Positions 1-8,943 of a stretch of DNA of 64,000 nucleotides are shown here, in pieces; position 1 is the first letter of the stretch, and each line of letters opens with the position of its first letter. The notes below the pieces were generated by a model that did no database searches, was not told the origin of the DNA, and saw nothing but the letters and a program-made list of their open reading frames with translations. The DNA is from CAIYRG01 sp963747255 (GTDB lineage Bacteria > Pseudomonadota > Alphaproteobacteria > Micropepsales > Micropepsaceae), in NCBI GenBank assembly GCA_963747255.1, contig CAVVEG010000002.1:248001-312000 (forward strand). The letters are read 5' to 3'. The translations under genes were made by a program, and so were the position numbers.

Positions 1-1424
1 ACACCCGGGATTTCGCTCTGAGGCGCCAGGGCATTTCACTGCGTGTCCGGAAAGTGGGGGACGACTATATTCAGACGATCAAATTTGCCGCACATAACGG
101 GGCCGGCTGTTTCGATCGGTCCGAATGGCAAACCGGCGTAAAAGGCTTCCTCCCGAATCTCGCGGAGGCACGGAAGACCGGCCTGAAGGCGTTTCGGACA
201 AAACATCTTTCCACCCTGATCCGGAAGGCTTTCGAGATACGAGCGCGACGTACGATATTTGCCCTTTGTGATGGTGGCGCCCAGCTCGAACTGGCGCTCG
301 ACGAATGCAGAATCCTCGGAAAAGGGCACAGTACCGGGTTTTGTGAACTGGAAATCGAGGTCAAGCAGGGGAAAAGAAACGATCTGTTCCGTGCTGCACG
401 CGCAATCGCCCGGGTAGCGCCGCTTCGCCTGGGTTTCCGCACAAAAGCCGACCGCGGCTATGCGCTGACACAAGGGGGGCAACAGGATGTCTATCGCGCG
501 GAAGGGACCGATCTTCGGCCAAAAATGCCAGCCGAACGCGCATTCCACATGATAACCCACAACTGCTTACGTCAACTTGTCGCCAATGTTTCGGGCACCC
601 TTCAAGGCAATGGGGAGTCCCTACATCAAATGCGCGTGGCAATTCGGCGCCTTCGGGCCTCGATGTCGGTATTTTCGGAAATGGTCCGCGACAAGGACCT
701 GCCGCATTTGAAAGCGGAATTCAGATGGATTTCGCGCATTCTTGGAAAAGCACGCGATCTCGATGTTCTGTTGGACGAGACTCTGAACTCAAAGCCGGAC
801 GGAAGCGCGAAACAGGGATTGGCCGAGATGGTGCGGAATTTTCGGGCGCAACGGCAGCAGGCGTATCGCGAAGTGGCTGATGCACTAAGCTCTGCCCGGT
901 TTCGAACGCTGATATTCGATACGCTGGCTTGGGTGGAATGCGGGCGCTGGCAAAGAAAGCGCGGCGCTCTCGCGATTGCGCAGCGCGAGCAGGCGATCGT
1001 GACGCATGCGGCGCGAGAACTCCGCCGCCGGTACAGGAAGCTGACCAGGGCGTCCGCCGATTTCAAGGATCTCAATCCCGCGGCGCGGCACCGTGTGCGC
1101 ATCCGCGCGAAAAAATTGCGCTACGCTGTCGAATTTTTCGGCGGCGTGTTCCCGGGCAAAAAGCATGCCCAGCATCGCCAGAATCTATTATCATCGCTGA
1201 AGGAATTGCAGAGCAGGCTCGGCGCATTGAATGATATTTCCACGCATGAAAAGCTGATGTCCGATGTCGTTTACTCCCGCAATGGCAATGGAAAACTCAA
1301 AACCGCAGAAACATTCACGGCCGGAATCATATATCGCGCCGAAGAGGATCGCATCGAACAGCAACTCGATGCTGCCAACGCCGTTACGCGTGAAATCATC
1401 GCGTCCAGGCCGTTCTGGGATTAA
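1..1424 (+). CDS. CYTH-CHAD domain protein (5' end outside window)
   Basis: Inorganic triphosphatase-like CYTH domain followed by a CHAD helical domain. The frame is open from the first bases of the window, and residues before the GTG at 54 (FALRRQGISLRVRK) already match CYTH beta strands that precede the YIQTIK strand. The gene therefore starts upstream and the catalytic ExExK motif is not in view. The CHAD part begins about codon 165 and is rich in Arg/His/Lys (LHQMRVAIRRLRASMSVF, RHRVRIRAKKLRYAVEFF), the conserved basic histidines proposed to bind polyphosphate. CYTH-CHAD proteins hydrolyse tripolyphosphate or associate with polyphosphate granules; which applies here cannot be told. It stands alone, followed by a long palindrome. 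Confidence 0.88.
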   Translation, partial: TRDFALRRQGISLRVRKVGDDYIQTIKFAAHNGAGCFDRSEWQTGVKGFLPNLAEARKTGLKAFRTKHLSTLIRKAFEIRARRTIFALCDGGAQLELALDECRILGKGHSTGFCELEIEVKQGKRNDLFRAARAIARVAPLRLGFRTKADRGYALTQGGQQDVYRAEGTDLRPKMPAERAFHMITHNCLRQLVANVSGTLQGNGESLHQMRVAIRRLRASMSVFSEMVRDKDLPHLKAEFRWISRILGKARDLDVLLDETLNSKPDGSAKQGLAEMVRNFRAQRQQAYREVADALSSARFRTLIFDTLAWVECGRWQRKRGALAIAQREQAIVTHAARELRRRYRKLTRASADFKDLNPAARHRVRIRAKKLRYAVEFFGGVFPGKKHAQHRQNLLSSLKELQSRLGALNDISTHEKLMSDVVYSRNGNGKLKTAETFTAGIIYRAEEDRIEQQLDAANAVTREIIASRPFWD

Positions 1425-1478
1425 GCGCGGTTTCGATTGGAAGGAATCGGAAAGGCGCTCTTACGCATTTGGATTGCC

Positions 1479-1519
1479 GCATTTTCCGCCGAAGTGGCAG
1501 CCACTTCGGCGGAAAATGC
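1479..1519. terminator. 41-bp perfect palindrome, probable hairpin terminator
   Basis: Two perfect 20-base arms (1479-1498 and 1500-1519) flank a single A at 1499. The stem core is CCGCCGAAGTGGC. It lies 55 bases after the CYTH-CHAD stop codon and about 90 bases before the PilZ start. There is no T-run on either side, so it is not a textbook Rho-independent terminator; it could equally be a dyad operator or a cruciform-forming repeat. Confidence 0.5.
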
Positions 1520-1611
1520 TCTGGGCGCCTTATGAATTCCGAAGGCCGACTATCGGGATTGCAATCCCTTTCAGAAACCCGGTCAATGGGATAACTTCGG
1601 ATAGGTGATTC

Positions 1612-1857
1612 ATGTCAGAAAAAAGAACCGCGGACCGGCGCCGCGTTTTCAAAGGCGGGAAAATTGTCTTCAACCAGGGCGGTTCCGTCGTGGACTGCAC
1701 GGTGCGCAACGTTTCTGCAACCGGCGCGCTCGTCAATGTTGTGAACGCAATGGCGGTTCCGCAGGACTTTGAGTTGCGCTGGGACGACAAGGCACGGCAG
1801 TGCTCAGTGGCCTGGCGGAAAATCGACAGCCTTGGTGTGAAGTTCGACCAGGATTAA
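1612..1857 (+). CDS. Small single-domain PilZ protein
   Basis: An 81-residue protein consisting of one PilZ domain, the cyclic-di-GMP receptor fold. The N-terminal arginine motif (RTADRRRVF, fitting RxxxR) and the D/NxSxxG motif (NVSATGA) about 20 residues later are the two c-di-GMP contact elements of the family, so ligand binding is plausible. No effector domain is attached, so it probably acts by binding a partner. Start ATG at 1612 follows a weak AGG. Its stop codon overlaps the stop of the convergent gene on the other strand. Confidence 0.85.
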   Translation: MSEKRTADRRRVFKGGKIVFNQGGSVVDCTVRNVSATGALVNVVNAMAVPQDFELRWDDKARQCSVAWRKIDSLGVKFDQD

Positions 1858-2252
1858 CGGCGCGGAGTTTTCTTCGCCGGCTTCGCGGTTTTCCCGGTAG
1901 CTTTCCCGGGCTTCGTCCTGGCCTTTGTGCCCTTCGCTTTCACCTTCGGTTTCACGAAGTTTCGCTGAATGACGGCTTCACCGGAAACCGGGTCTGTGAC
2001 GCCGAGGCCGTCCCCCAGGTCCTCAAGCGTATGGCGGAAACCATCCAGCAGGCCGATCATTTTGGGGCGAGCTTTGGCAAGAGCCGTCATTCCGCTCCAT
2101 TCGCCGATAATGCAGAAGCAGCGATCTCCGGTTTTGAACAGTGAGATTTTCCGCACACCCGGAAATCCGTCCCGAACCGCCCGGTGTGCGGCAATGAATT
2201 CGTCCTCGTAGCCCGGTTTCACGCGAAAACGCACAATGTTGAATGCGGTCAT
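1854..2252 (-). CDS. Antibiotic-biosynthesis-monooxygenase-like (ABM fold) protein with Lys-rich tail
   Basis: About 132 residues. Residues 1-95 (MTAFNIVRFRVKPGYEDEF, then FKTGDRCFCIIGEWSG) look like a dimeric ferredoxin-like ABM/heme-degrading type domain; members include small monooxygenases and many proteins of unknown role. I chose the ATG at 2252 over the one at 2309 because homology-like sequence starts there. The last 35 residues are almost entirely Lys, Ala, Thr, Pro and Gly, like histone-H1-type tails, and are low-complexity. Function of the tail is unknown; nucleic-acid or polyphosphate binding is possible. Convergent with the PilZ gene, with overlapping stop codons. Confidence 0.65.
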   Translation of the reverse strand: MTAFNIVRFRVKPGYEDEFIAAHRAVRDGFPGVRKISLFKTGDRCFCIIGEWSGMTALAKARPKMIGLLDGFRHTLEDLGDGLGVTDPVSGEAVIQRNFVKPKVKAKGTKARTKPGKATGKTAKPAKKTPRR

Positions 2253-2458
2253 GATGGGGCCCCCGACTGCTGCGCGCCCCCAGCTTATCCCGCATTCTCG
2301 TCGGTGCAAGCCGCCGCGACGGATTTCCCCAGTGCAAAAGCGTTCCGGTGACGGCCCGCTTCGATCAATCCCGGAAATATGTTACTCGGCGGTGACGAAC
2401 TCCAGGGGGGATGGGCCGTCCGTCGCGATCGCAAGTCGATGCGGCAGGGGCCTTCATC

Positions 2459-4525
2459 ATGCGAATTCAACTCAGACTTGCTATTTGGGGCGCGGCACAG
2501 CTGGTCGCTTCGGCCGCCGCAGCTCAGACTAAGCCTGGTCCCGAAACGGTGCTGATCAGCGCAAGGCCACCGGATCCGGTCGGTAATGCTGCATTTTCCG
2601 CAGTGCAGCTCGACATGCAGCAGTTGCAGATCTCGCCCGAACTCGATGAAGCATTGCGCCAGGTGCCCGGACTATCGCTGTTCCGGCGCAATTCCAGCCT
2701 CTCGGCCAATCCGACGGTGCAGGGCGTTTCGCTGCGTTCGATAGCAGGCTCGGGCGCCGGTCGAGCCCTGGTGACACTGGACGGCGTGCCACAGAACGAC
2801 CCTTTTGGCGGGTGGGTGATCTGGAGCTCCCTGCCTGGCGAAGACATCCAGTCGGCCGAGGTCGTACGGGGCGCGGGCGCAGGGCCATACGGCGCAGGGG
2901 CGCTTACCGGCGTGATTGCGCTCAGCGAAAACGATACGCCAGGCGCGCAGATCGATGGGGAAGGTGGTTCCCTTGGTCAGGAACGCTTCGCCGGCGTGGC
3001 CAACCGGCAGGAAGGAAATGTGAGCGTCGGCGCAAGCGGCATGTATCAAAAGTCCGGAGGCTGGACACCCGTCGATGCGGCACAGCGCGGCGCAGCCGAC
3101 ACTCCCGTAACGCTGGAAGCGAGCAACCTGTCTGCACGAGCCGCTGCGGAAATTGTCGAAGGAACGCTCCTGGCCGTGCGCTTTGGCGCCTATGATGAGC
3201 GGCGCGCCGCAGGCATCGTGTCGACTGCCTCGGAAGCAAAAGGCGTGACGGGCAGCATCACGATCGCGCGGCCTGAAGACATTGCAGCCGTTGGCTGGCG
3301 CATGCAGGCCTGGTTCAGGGACACGGATTTCGCCAACAGTTCGGCGGCAGTGGCCGCAAAGCGTATTGCTGCAACGCCTTCCAACGACGAATACGCAACT
3401 CCGGCCCTCGGATGGGGAGCCAATGCGGCCATACGCGGTACGCTGCCCCTGCTCGATTGGGAAGCCGGCGCCGATGTCCGTCTGGATGAAGGCGAGGCAC
3501 GCGAACTTTTTTCCTACAGTTCGGGGGCTTTTCATTCGAGCCGCTTTTCTGGCGGCCGCTCTTTTGTCGGCGGGCTCTATGCCGAAGGGGCCAGCCGCTT
3601 TGATGGTTTCCTGCTGACGGCCGGACTGCGCATTGACCAATGGAAGGACTCGGGCGGACACGTTCTCGAACACTCCCTGGCGACTGGCGCCGTTACACTC
3701 GACAATAAATTTGCCGCGCGCAGTGGAGCGATTCCGACCGCGCGGGGCGGGATCCGAAAGGAAATCGGCGGGGGGCTCTATCTTCGCGCGGCAGGCTATG
3801 AGGGATTTCGCGCCCCCTCGCTCAATGAGCTTTACCGCCCGTTTCGCCTGGCGAATAATTTCACGGAGGCCAATGCCGATCTGAAACCGGAACGGCTATT
3901 CGGCGCGGAATTTGGCCTTGGCGGCGCATCCGGGCCGTTCAGTTGGGATCTGACGGGTTTCTGGAATCGGCTTTCAGGCGCGATTTCAAATGTGACGGTC
4001 GGAAAGGGGCCCGGAACTTTCCCGGAAGTCGGATTTCTTCCTGCCGGTGGCCTGCTGATCCAGCGGCAAAATGTTGGTTATGTGGACGCGCTCGGCTCAG
4101 AGGGCGAAGCGCAGTGGCGGCTGGATGATGCATTGTCCCTCCGGGGGGCATTTGCCGTAACCGACGCACGAGTGAACGGGGGACCGAACGCGCCCCAATT
4201 GACCGGCAAACGTCCTTCCCAGACGCCGCGGCTCTCGATCACGGGAGGCTTTATCGCTTCACCGCTGCCTGACGTCACCGTGGAAGCCGACATCCGTTAT
4301 GAGAGCCTGCGATATTCCGACGATCAGAACACGCTGCCACTTCCAGCGGCGACGACATTCGACGCGAAGATCACCTGGCACTTCCTGCCGCAGGCAGGCC
4401 TTTATTTCGCGGTGGACAATATTTCAAACGCGCAAGTCGCAACCTCGGAGGGCGGCGACCACGTCTTTACCTATGATGAACCGCGCGCGTTCCGCGCCGG
4501 ACTTGTCGTCGCCATCGGGCCGTAG
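2459..4525 (+). CDS. TonB-dependent outer-membrane receptor (about 690 aa)
   Basis: Outer-membrane active-transport receptor. The ATG at 2459 gives a clean signal peptide (MRIQLRLAIWGAAQLVASAAAAQ) and has AGGGG about 10 bases upstream; an earlier in-frame start at 2411 would add an unlikely leader. The plug domain (about residues 40-160) contains NPTVQGVSLRSIAGSGAGRALVTLDGVPQNDPFGG and VEVVRGAGAGPYGAGALTGVI-type signatures, followed by a beta-barrel with FRAPSLNELYRPF and a typical C-terminal strand. Length fits BtuB/siderophore-type receptors rather than the 1000-residue type elsewhere in the window. Substrate unknown. Its last 55 bases overlap the 3' end of the convergent glycosyltransferase gene. 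Confidence 0.93.
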   Translation: MRIQLRLAIWGAAQLVASAAAAQTKPGPETVLISARPPDPVGNAAFSAVQLDMQQLQISPELDEALRQVPGLSLFRRNSSLSANPTVQGVSLRSIAGSGAGRALVTLDGVPQNDPFGGWVIWSSLPGEDIQSAEVVRGAGAGPYGAGALTGVIALSENDTPGAQIDGEGGSLGQERFAGVANRQEGNVSVGASGMYQKSGGWTPVDAAQRGAADTPVTLEASNLSARAAAEIVEGTLLAVRFGAYDERRAAGIVSTASEAKGVTGSITIARPEDIAAVGWRMQAWFRDTDFANSSAAVAAKRIAATPSNDEYATPALGWGANAAIRGTLPLLDWEAGADVRLDEGEARELFSYSSGAFHSSRFSGGRSFVGGLYAEGASRFDGFLLTAGLRIDQWKDSGGHVLEHSLATGAVTLDNKFAARSGAIPTARGGIRKEIGGGLYLRAAGYEGFRAPSLNELYRPFRLANNFTEANADLKPERLFGAEFGLGGASGPFSWDLTGFWNRLSGAISNVTVGKGPGTFPEVGFLPAGGLLIQRQNVGYVDALGSEGEAQWRLDDALSLRGAFAVTDARVNGGPNAPQLTGKRPSQTPRLSITGGFIASPLPDVTVEADIRYESLRYSDDQNTLPLPAATTFDAKITWHFLPQAGLYFAVDNISNAQVATSEGGDHVFTYDEPRAFRAGLVVAIGP

Positions 4526-5766
4526 GTTTCAGCACTGCCTGCATGTGACCGCGTCAGAACTTCACGCAATGCCAGAAACAGCGCGCCGATGGCACAAAGA
4601 GGCCCCAGCGGGATGAACAACGCACCGGAAAAGGCGCGCACAAACAGCGGCGCAATCCACAGCAGAGAGAGTAATGAATTCAGAAAAGGGATGCCGGGGT
4701 TTTCGTATCCATACAAAGCCAATAGCGTAATCGCCGGCGCCAGTACCACCATCATGTCGTAATCGAGGGCAAAGGGCGTAACGAGCAGGGCGCCGGCGCA
4801 TAGAGCGGCTCCCTTGAGCCGAATATCTGCGTCGCCGCGCCATGCGGCCGAAACCAGCATGATCACCAGGAGGCTTGAGAGCACTTGCACGGCATAGGAG
4901 AGCGTCAAGGGCAGTCGCCAAAGTCTGGCCCATGCGAAAACGCTGATCATTCTTTCATAACCGGCGCCCCCGAGATCGAGAATTGTGTGACGGGATTCAC
5001 TCGCAGCGCTGAAAAACGCCGCCCAGATATCAACGCCGAACCACCCCGTGGCCAGGGCGCACAGTGCCGTCACCGTCACCGCCGCCGAGGCGACGCTGCG
5101 CCAATTACCGCCGGCGGCAAGCGCAAAGGGAAGAAGGATGCCGAATTGTGGCTTGATGGCCAGCAGTCCGAATACGGCGCCCGCGAGGTACGGTTGCTCG
5201 CCCAGCAGCGCAATGCCAAAAGAGAAAAGCGCGGCCGTGAAAAACGCCGTCTGGCCATGCGCAAAATTGAGAATTACGGCCGTGAATGCGGCTGCACAAA
5301 CGAAGTAAACGCCGCCGGGCAACACAGCAGCGAGCCGCCTTCTGAGCGCCGCCATGCCCGACAGGTAAAGCGCGAAGGTGGCCCCCTGCCATACGGAAAA
5401 CGCGACGGCGTATGGAAGCCTGGCGAGAAGTTCCGTCAAAATCAGAAAAAATGGCGGATAGGCAAAGGAGTAGTAAGGCGTTCTGCTGCCGAAGAGCGCC
5501 TGTTGCATCCCGTAGAGCGTTTTCCGGTCATAGGGGTTCAGACCATTGAGCGCGCATTGGCCCGCCGCATAAAAACTGGAAAAGTCCGTGCCGAGGGGCC
5601 GGCCATAAAAATCGTTTGGTCCGTGTGCGGTGATGATCAGGAACAATTCGAACGCGATCGCACAGGCGAGCGTCACGCCTGCCCAACGCCAGATCCGCTC
5701 CCGCGTCAGCCACGCCCCATCGCGGAGAACTGAAAGCAATCTCGTTCCGGATTCCGGGATCACCAT
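4471..5766 (-). CDS. GT87-family (DUF2029) polytopic membrane glycosyltransferase
   Basis: A 431-residue integral membrane protein with about ten hydrophobic segments. The periplasmic-loop signature TDFSSFYAAGQCALNGLNPYD followed by YYSFAYPPFF is typical of the GT87/DUF2029 family, polyprenyl-phosphate-sugar dependent mannosyl- or arabinofuranosyl-transferases acting at the outer face of the inner membrane. The Asp in GTDF is the expected catalytic acidic residue. IKPQFG in the middle is another family marker. Acceptor and sugar are unknown. It is convergent and overlapping with the TonB receptor and divergent from the exported protein at 5825. Confidence 0.85.
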   Translation of the reverse strand: MVIPESGTRLLSVLRDGAWLTRERIWRWAGVTLACAIAFELFLIITAHGPNDFYGRPLGTDFSSFYAAGQCALNGLNPYDRKTLYGMQQALFGSRTPYYSFAYPPFFLILTELLARLPYAVAFSVWQGATFALYLSGMAALRRRLAAVLPGGVYFVCAAAFTAVILNFAHGQTAFFTAALFSFGIALLGEQPYLAGAVFGLLAIKPQFGILLPFALAAGGNWRSVASAAVTVTALCALATGWFGVDIWAAFFSAASESRHTILDLGGAGYERMISVFAWARLWRLPLTLSYAVQVLSSLLVIMLVSAAWRGDADIRLKGAALCAGALLVTPFALDYDMMVVLAPAITLLALYGYENPGIPFLNSLLSLLWIAPLFVRAFSGALFIPLGPLCAIGALFLALREVLTRSHAGSAETYGPMATTSPARNARGSS

Positions 5767-5824
5767 CGGTCAGGCATTGACACGACGAAAGTCGGCAGAA
5801 TTAATCGCGACGCCGGAGGTTGTC

Positions 5825-6586
5825 ATGCTTGCCAAATCCCCTCTCCTGCCGTGCTTCGGCGGTGTCGCTGCCGCCGCTTTCCTGCTCGCCGTAGCGTCAC
5901 CGGTCTGTGCCGATACGGCTGCCACGCCGCATGATGTCTCCGGCATCTGGTGGAGTGTTAAATACAGTCCGAAGCTGGACATATTGGGCGGTGGAGAGAT
6001 TCCGTACAATGAAAAAGGGCGCGAACTATTCGCCCGCAATGTCACGGGTCTGAAGGAAGGATCGATCCGGGACGAAGCCCGCCATCTGTGTGTGCCCGAC
6101 GGCATACCGCGCATTCTCGGAAACCCATACCCCTTCAAAATCATCCACACCCCGGGGCAGACGACGATTGCCTATGAACTGAACCGAGTTTTTCGCATCG
6201 TACTGATGGACAGGCCGCAGGAATCGGCCCGTGATCTCGAAATCCTTCCCTACTACTCAGGCCATTCGGTCGGCCATTGGGAAGGCGACACTCTGGTGAT
6301 CGAAAGCGCCGGTTTCAACGACAAAACCTTTCTCGATGCTACGGGAGCGCCGCATTCCGACCAGATGACGACGGTCGAGCGCGTTCGGAGGATCGATGGC
6401 GGGAAGCAGCTCGAGGACATTGTCACGGTCAACGATCCCGTACTGCTCATGCGGCCCTTCAGCGCGCGGTTTGTATATGACTTCCACCCCGAATTGCGGC
6501 TACAGGACTATGTCTGCGGCGAACCGCACCGCGACATTTCGCAAGTGCCCGGCGTCACGGAGGCGCGAAGCGGGCGAGCGCGATAG
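5825..6586 (+). CDS. Exported GHxEGDTLV-family protein (short form)
   Basis: A 253-residue exported protein. ATG at 5825 has an ideal GGAGG seven bases upstream and is followed by a signal peptide ending near VCADTA. It then reads DVSGIWWSVKYSP and later SVGHWEGDTLVIESAGFND, VERVRRID and a final FHPELRLQDYVCGEPHRD. The GHWEGDTLV stretch is the hallmark shared by five genes in this window (here, 8039, 8944, 31907, 44192). I know such proteins as uncharacterised secreted proteins next to TonB receptors in acidobacteria and alphaproteobacteria; no reaction is established. This is the most divergent of the five. Confidence 0.75.
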   Translation: MLAKSPLLPCFGGVAAAAFLLAVASPVCADTAATPHDVSGIWWSVKYSPKLDILGGGEIPYNEKGRELFARNVTGLKEGSIRDEARHLCVPDGIPRILGNPYPFKIIHTPGQTTIAYELNRVFRIVLMDRPQESARDLEILPYYSGHSVGHWEGDTLVIESAGFNDKTFLDATGAPHSDQMTTVERVRRIDGGKQLEDIVTVNDPVLLMRPFSARFVYDFHPELRLQDYVCGEPHRDISQVPGVTEARSGRAR

Positions 6587-6692
6587 GCAGCCGCCTCACC
6601 GGCTCGTGAAAAAACCCCGGGCAGCAGATCGCCTCGCATCCCGCGGCAGCGCGTTCCCAACGGATGAGCCCTGCTCTCCAAAAGGATGCGCC

Positions 6693-7073
6693 ATGCGAAG
6701 CATTGCCATACTGACTGCTCTTGCAATTTCAATATCCGTGGCGGTGCCCGCATCGGCGCAGCCCAATCCCGCCTACCTGGCTCCGCACGACCTGGATCAT
6801 TTTGTTGGTCAGAACCTGTTTGGCATTGGCCATATAAGGCTTGGCGTGGTCTCAGCCGTTGACCCCTCAACGGGCGTGATTGCAGTTGTAGGCAGGCATG
6901 GCGAGTTCGCGCGGGTCTCGTCCTCGCTCGTGCTGCGTGACGGACTGAATTTGTGGGCTCCCAACCTTACGCTTTCGACGGTGCGGATTGCCTCCGACAC
7001 AAATCTCGAGCGTCCTGCTGCCGGAACAATCGTTCTTCCAGAGGTCGAGGTGATCGAGCCGCCTCTGGGATGA
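6693..7073 (+). CDS. Small exported protein, PRC-barrel-like
   Basis: 126 residues, beginning with a signal peptide (MRSIAILTALAISISVAVPASAQ). AAAGGA lies 7-12 bases before the ATG. The mature part (FVGQNLFGIGHIRLGVVSAVDPSTG) resembles the opening strands of PRC-barrel domains, which set or modulate protein assembly, but the match is by eye only. It follows the 5825 gene by about 100 bases on the same strand and is convergent with the SH3-type gene. Function unknown. Confidence 0.6.
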   Translation: MRSIAILTALAISISVAVPASAQPNPAYLAPHDLDHFVGQNLFGIGHIRLGVVSAVDPSTGVIAVVGRHGEFARVSSSLVLRDGLNLWAPNLTLSTVRIASDTNLERPAAGTIVLPEVEVIEPPLG

Positions 7074-7087
7074 GCGTTGTGGAGGAC

Positions 7088-7441
7088 TTACTTCGCCGCG
7101 GTCAGGGCGGAAATCGGCACATACCCAATTCCTTCCGCCCTGTTGCCTATAAGAAGCCAGTCATAGCCCCTCAGCTTCGCCAGAACTTCGACGGGTTGCC
7201 CCGCATTCAGGTGCAAACCGGTGACCTTGCCGGCCCAGACAAACGGGCTGATATAGACGTCGGTCGATTTTGCAGCCACGTAATTGCCCGCGACGGGTTC
7301 GAAACCATCGGGCGCCGGAACGATGTCATCGGACAAGTGAATCGCGTTGATATTTCCGGTTTGCGCCATAAGCGGCTCTGCAGTGAAAACCGCTGCGGCA
7401 GTCAAGGCCACAAGAAAACCTGTTGTCGCCAATCGATCCAT
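7088..7441 (-). CDS. Exported SH3-like domain protein
   Basis: About 117 residues with a signal peptide (MDRLATTGFLVALTAAAVFTAEPLMAQ) and a bacterial SH3-type domain in the second half: the GNYVAAKSTDVYISP start, the hydrophobic LNAGQPVEVLAKLRGYDWLLIG core and a final GYVPISAL strand. Such domains bind peptidoglycan or peptides in the periplasm. Two starts nine bases apart (7450 and 7441) are possible; the second gives the more typical signal peptide. Divergent from the 7605 gene. Confidence 0.65.
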   Translation of the reverse strand: MDRLATTGFLVALTAAAVFTAEPLMAQTGNINAIHLSDDIVPAPDGFEPVAGNYVAAKSTDVYISPFVWAGKVTGLHLNAGQPVEVLAKLRGYDWLLIGNRAEGIGYVPISALTAAK

Positions 7442-7604
7442 GAAAACCATGCGCCTGAGTTGTAGTGGGCGTCGTTGCCTGTTCCGAAGCGACGCCAAAG
7501 TGGCCAATATAACGTCCTTCTGCACACAAACAATGCCGGTCGCTTTCGGTCCAACCACGCGGAAGATTCGCTATTATGCGCTTCTGCCGCCAGCGGAGAA
7601 TCCC

Positions 7605-7946
7605 ATGAGACCAAGCTCGCGAATTTCGGCCGTCATGCTCATTCTGATTGCAACAACGCCGGTACAGCTGCGCGCCGCCGCGCCCGATGGCGCAGGCGCC
7701 TGCCTGAATCGGCGCGACGTGGAAAGAACCGAAATTCCCAATGACCGGTCCATTCTGTTCTACATGCGCAACGGAGAAATCTGGCGAAATGATTTGAGGA
7801 CCGCTTGCCCGATGCTAAAAGTGAGCCCTTACACCGAGAAACTTACCAGCGATCTGGTCTGCGCCAATCAGCAGTTCATCCATCTGACGCTGACAGGGGA
7901 TGATTGTGCGCTTGGTAATTTCACGCAGGTTGCACCGCCGCACTGA
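7605..7946 (+). CDS. Small exported protein, DUF6491-like
   Basis: 113 residues. ATG at 7605 has GGAG ten bases upstream. A signal sequence is followed by the pattern CLNRRDVERTEIPNDRSILF-MRNG-WRNDL-CP-L, then a second Cys pair. I associate this Cys-Arg-Asp pattern with the DUF6491 family of small periplasmic proteins; the name is from memory. The cysteines (CLNR, ACPML, VCANQ, DDCAL) probably form disulfides. No function is known. Confidence 0.6.
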   Translation: MRPSSRISAVMLILIATTPVQLRAAAPDGAGACLNRRDVERTEIPNDRSILFYMRNGEIWRNDLRTACPMLKVSPYTEKLTSDLVCANQQFIHLTLTGDDCALGNFTQVAPPH

Positions 7947-8038
7947 CACCGGACGGGACTCGCAGGTCTGCGGTTGCACTTTCGCCGATTTCGGTCACAT
8001 TGTCCGGGCACAGCGTGCGGGGCTTAAGGAAAAGCGGC

Positions 8039-8905
8039 ATGAAACGGCGAAACAAAGGCTCACTCGTAATGGCCGGCCTCGTGGCCATAGCCTGTATGGG
8101 CGCGGTCTGGCCGCAGGCCTATGCCCAGACCAACGCCGCGTCCGCCGGAATTCCCGATTTGTCATCCCACAGGATGACCTGGGTTCTGATGAACGGCACT
8201 GCGTTCTTCAGAGCCCCGGGAGATACCGGTCCCGGTCCGATCATGCAATTGGGCAAGGAGTACAAGCATGACGATGTCCCCCGAATCGCCGATACCAGCA
8301 ATCCGATCCTGAAGTCCTGGGCCAGGAAGCTGATGGACATCAACAATCAGCGGGTACTTGCCGGCGATCTTCCGTTCTACACCACCTCGCGTTGCTGGCC
8401 CGGCGGCGTTCCGGGCCTGCTGTTGTTCCCGGGAGAACCGGTTGTTTTTGTCCAGACCCCCAAAGAGGTCTGGATTATGTGGCAGCGCGATGCGCAGGTG
8501 CGCCGCGTGTATCTCGATGTTCCGCATAGCGATAATCCGAAGCACTCCGTGTACGGGGAATCCGTCGGCCATTACGAAAATGGAGACACATTGGTCGTTG
8601 ACACAGTCGGACTGGACGACAGCGTGCCGATCGATCGCTACCGCACGCCGCACACCCGTCAATTGCATGTGGTCGAGCGCTACCGGCTGAATAATGGCGG
8701 CAAGAATATCGAGATCACCTTTACCGTCGAGGATCCGGGTGCTTTCAACATGCCCTGGAAAGGGAAGGTGGATTTCGAGCGTGGCCATGGCGCGCGTTCG
8801 GGGCAATGGGACGAATCGATTTGCGCGGACAATCCACGCGATTACTTCGCCGATAACATCTCCAGCGCCGTGCCAATCCCCCACGCAGACAAGGCGGATT
8901 TCTGA
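8039..8905 (+). CDS. Exported GHxEGDTLV-family protein, tandem copy 1
   Basis: 288 residues. ATG at 8039 follows AAGGAAAA; the signal peptide ends near QAYAQT. Family features in order: TWVLMNGTAFFRAPGDTGPG, NPILKSWA, TSRCWPGGVPGLLLFPGEP, GHYENGDTLVVDTVGLDD, HVVERYRL, VEDPGAFNMPW, and a C-terminal Cys in ICADNPRDYF. Two conserved cysteines could form a disulfide. It is followed 38 bases later by a closely similar gene and then by a large TonB receptor, all on one strand, which suggests a shared role in capture or processing of the receptor's substrate (inference). Confidence 0.82.
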   Translation: MKRRNKGSLVMAGLVAIACMGAVWPQAYAQTNAASAGIPDLSSHRMTWVLMNGTAFFRAPGDTGPGPIMQLGKEYKHDDVPRIADTSNPILKSWARKLMDINNQRVLAGDLPFYTTSRCWPGGVPGLLLFPGEPVVFVQTPKEVWIMWQRDAQVRRVYLDVPHSDNPKHSVYGESVGHYENGDTLVVDTVGLDDSVPIDRYRTPHTRQLHVVERYRLNNGGKNIEITFTVEDPGAFNMPWKGKVDFERGHGARSGQWDESICADNPRDYFADNISSAVPIPHADKADF

Positions 8906-8943
8906 AATCCTGAATTCGTCTGACCTGTGGGGAGAGCGACGAC

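Noticed and set aside
36..560. Long minus-strand frame opposite the CYTH domain
   Set aside because: Shadow of the CYTH-CHAD coding strand; GC-rich third positions open such frames throughout the window.
2253..2458. Possible cobalamin riboswitch upstream of the TonB receptor
   Set aside because: I looked for a B12-box-like element in the short leader and saw none, so B12 control is not claimed.
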